A DNA stretch of 7,855 nt from Chloroflexota bacterium (GTDB lineage: Bacteria; Chloroflexota; Dehalococcoidia; Tepidiformales; Tepidiformaceae): assembly GCA_025350285.1 (NCBI GenBank), contig JANXYE010000633.1, positions 1-7,855 of the forward strand. Direction: 5' to 3'. Positions within the stretch are counted from its first letter, which is position 1, and each line of letters begins with the position of its first letter. This document shows positions 6,003 through 7,855 of the stretch, piece after piece. The notes under the pieces are model-generated. The model saw only the letters and a program-made list of their open reading frames with translations, ran no database searches and was not told where the DNA came from. The translations under genes were made by a program, and so were the position numbers.

Positions 6003-7855
6003 ATGGCTCTACCCGAATCAGTACCCGCGACGGACGCTCAGAGCAGGCTCGGGCTCGTCATCCGGGGAGTCTCCAAGCGCTACGGAAGCGTCCAGGCCCT
6101 CAACGACATCAGCTTCGAAGTCGCGCCGGGCGAGGTCCATGCGCTCGTTGGCGAAAACGGTTCGGGTAAGTCCACGCTCCTTGGCATTGCCGTCGGTTCA
6201 CGCGCCGCCGACTCCGGCTCGGTCGAGATCGCCGGGCGGCCGCTTACCGATCCAAGCCCATCGCTCGCCCACGACCTCGGCATTTCGCTCGTCTATCAGG
6301 ACAACTCACAGGTTCAGCAGTATACAGCCGCCCAGAACCTCTACCTGGCCGCCCCTCGCGCGCAACGGCCGCCCTACATCCGCCGCGACGCCTGGGCCCA
6401 AAAGGTCATCAATCGCTACGGCATCAACATCCGGGCTACTGATACCGTCGCCCACCTTTCGCCCGCGAATCAGCAGTTCCTGGAGCTCATCAAGGCGCTT
6501 GTGCGTGAACCGAAGGTGCTCCTGCTCGATGAGCCGACCACCGCCCTCGCGCCGACGGAAGTCGAACAGCTCATGGTTATCGTGCGCCAGGTGGCCGCCG
6601 CCGGCACGGCGGTCGTCTATGTCAGCCACCGCCTGCCCGAGGTGCTCGCGATCGCCGATCGCATCTCCGTCCTGCGCGATGGCGAGCACCAGGGCACTTA
6701 CGAAAACAAAGGCATCGACCAGCATCAGCTTGTTTCGCTGATGGTCGGCGTTCCCGTTGAACTGGAGTTCCCGCCCAAGTCCGTCCTACCGTCGAAGCCA
6801 GTGGTCGCGCTCTCGATCGAGAACCTCGCCGGCAGCAAGTTCGGTCCGGTCAGCTTCGGCGTACAGCGTGGCGAAGTGCTTGGCATCGCCGGTGCGGAAG
6901 GCAACGGCCAGCGCGAACTCGTACGCGCCATCGCCGGGCTCGACCCGTCCAGCGGGCACGTCCGCTGCGGTGGCTCCGACGTTCGTCCTGGCAGCGTCCA
7001 ACGAGCGATCCGCCACGGCATCATGATGCTCAGTGGAAACCGCCGCGAAGAATCCATCTTCCCCGAGATGGGCGTTCGCGAAAACATGACCATCCAGGTG
7101 CTGAACCGCTTTGGAAAGTTCGGTTTCATCGCCGGCGGTCGCGAACGCGACGCTGCCCAGGGCCTCGTCGATCGCCTGGCCGTCGCCACGCCGTCGCTCA
7201 ATCAGCAGATCCAGTTTCTCTCAGGCGGTAACCAGCAGAAGGCGATCATCGCCCGCGCCTTCCTCCTCCCTTCGAAGGCGCTCCTCGTCGATGAACCGAC
7301 CCAGGGTGTCGACGCCGCCGCCCGTCTCGACATCTACCGCGCCCTCCGCGAGCGCGCCACCGAAGGCAGCGCCGTTGTCGTCAACTCATCCGACGCGGCT
7401 GAACTCGAAGGCCTCTGCGACCGCGTCATCATTCTCTCCCGCGGTCGCATCGTCCAGGAATTGACTGGGGACGAGCTGACTGAACGGAACATCGTCGCCG
7501 CGTTCCTCACGTCCACCCAGGCTCACGAAGCCGCCTCCTCCGCCAGCACCAGCGAGAGCACATTCGCCAGCGTGCGCCGCAGGGCCGGCCGCCTGTTCAC
7601 CGCCGATTCCGTGCCGCTCATCCTTTTGACGCTGCTGATTATCACCCTGGGCCTTTACACGAACGGCAAGAACTCCAACTTCCTGGGCGATTCCAACATT
7701 CGCTTCATGCTGATCAATCTCGTGCCGATCGCCCTCGTTTCCATAGCCCAGCTCAACGTCTTGCTCGTGGCCGGCTTCGACGTTTCGGTGGGATCGTTAA
7801 TGAGTCTCGTGGCCGTCATGGCTTCAGTTCTGATGAAGCCCGACGATCCGGCGCT
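6003..7855 (+). CDS. Fused sugar-type ABC transporter: double-ABC ATPase (RbsA/MglA-like) joined to an RbsC-like permease, 3' end outside the window
   Basis: One frame runs without a stop from ATG 6003 to the window end (617 codons). ABC domain 1 (~17-250): Walker A GENGSGKST (50-58), Q-loop Q99, Walker B and catalytic Glu LLLDEPT (173-179), H-loop H209; its signature reads LSPANQQ (152-158) instead of LSxGQQ. ABC domain 2 (~267-502): degenerate Walker A GAEGNGQRE (297-305), intact signature LSGGNQQK (406-413), Walker B LLVDEPTQGVD (427-437), and SSD at 462-464 where the H-loop would be, as is usual for RbsA domain 2. A linker (503-535) with RRRAGR leads to membrane segments near 538-551, 572-589 and 594-611, with AGFDVSVGS (590-598) matching the permease 'GGIDLSVGS' motif. 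It would power import and form half of the channel. RbsA is normally ~500 residues and separate from the permease. The ribosome site is weak (GAGG, 11-12 nt upstream); an in-frame GTG at 5961 is less likely. Confidence 0.88.
   Translation, partial: MALPESVPATDAQSRLGLVIRGVSKRYGSVQALNDISFEVAPGEVHALVGENGSGKSTLLGIAVGSRAADSGSVEIAGRPLTDPSPSLAHDLGISLVYQDNSQVQQYTAAQNLYLAAPRAQRPPYIRRDAWAQKVINRYGINIRATDTVAHLSPANQQFLELIKALVREPKVLLLDEPTTALAPTEVEQLMVIVRQVAAAGTAVVYVSHRLPEVLAIADRISVLRDGEHQGTYENKGIDQHQLVSLMVGVPVELEFPPKSVLPSKPVVALSIENLAGSKFGPVSFGVQRGEVLGIAGAEGNGQRELVRAIAGLDPSSGHVRCGGSDVRPGSVQRAIRHGIMMLSGNRREESIFPEMGVRENMTIQVLNRFGKFGFIAGGRERDAAQGLVDRLAVATPSLNQQIQFLSGGNQQKAIIARAFLLPSKALLVDEPTQGVDAAARLDIYRALRERATEGSAVVVNSSDAAELEGLCDRVIILSRGRIVQELTGDELTERNIVAAFLTSTQAHEAASSASTSESTFASVRRRAGRLFTADSVPLILLTLLIITLGLYTNGKNSNFLGDSNIRFMLINLVPIALVSIAQLNVLLVAGFDVSVGSLMSLVAVMASVLMKPDDPA

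Noticed and set aside
6139..6741. 200-codon plus-strand frame inside the ATPase part, and similar ones at 7111-7464 and 392-697
   Set aside because: Ser/Arg/Pro/Thr-rich out-of-frame translations of genes whose main frame shows full motifs.
7500..7620. Possibility that the ATPase ends here and a separate permease starts at the in-frame GTG 7572
   Set aside because: No stop codon exists in the frame through this stretch and no clear ribosome site precedes that GTG, so a fusion is the direct reading. Internal initiation is not excluded.

Overview
This is a GC-rich bacterial window with a compact layout. It holds the 3' end of one gene, a two-gene minus-strand operon, and a divergent plus-strand operon for a carbohydrate-type ABC importer that runs off the right edge. 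The organism cannot be fixed from the sequence. The high GC, TTG/GTG starts, a Tat-type lipoprotein binding protein with an Ala/Gly/Ser/Thr-rich linker, and a luciferase-like monooxygenase next to a class III CoA-transferase would suit Chloroflexota (SAR202/Dehalococcoidia-like) or Actinomycetota. That placement is inference with modest confidence.

Layout, left to right. (1) 1-720, plus strand: the C-terminal ~239 residues of a CaiB/BaiF (class III) CoA-transferase, cut by the window edge. (2) 721-811: a short convergent gap with at most a weak stem-loop. (3) 812-2011, minus strand: a luciferase-like (LLM) flavin-dependent oxidoreductase with a TTG start. (4) 2065-3018, minus strand: a cyclase-family metal hydrolase, first gene of the minus operon. 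(5) 3019-3338: a 320-bp divergent control region with a credible sigma70-type promoter for each direction and several inverted and direct repeats placed around them. (6) 3339-4424, plus strand: an RbsC-type permease. (7) 4559-5860, plus strand: a Tat-type lipoprotein periplasmic-binding protein. (8) 5869-5909: a perfect 16-bp stem-loop. (9) 6003-7855+, plus strand: one open frame that starts as a double-ABC RbsA/MglA-like ATPase and continues without a stop into a second RbsC-like permease. It is an ATPase-permease fusion, truncated by the window end.

How the genes may work together (inference). The plus operon would import a small, probably sugar-like or cyclic solute through a binding protein, two different permease chains and a fused ATPase. 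The divergent minus operon supplies an FMNH2-type monooxygenase and a cyclase/amidohydrolase-like hydrolase. With the nearby CoA-transferase this suggests oxidation, ring opening and CoA activation of the imported compound. Shared repeats in the divergent region suggest one regulator may serve both operons. The most unusual items are the ATPase-permease fusion with its degenerate first ABC signature, the repeat architecture between 3087 and 3257, and the strong hairpin separating the binding-protein gene from the fusion gene.
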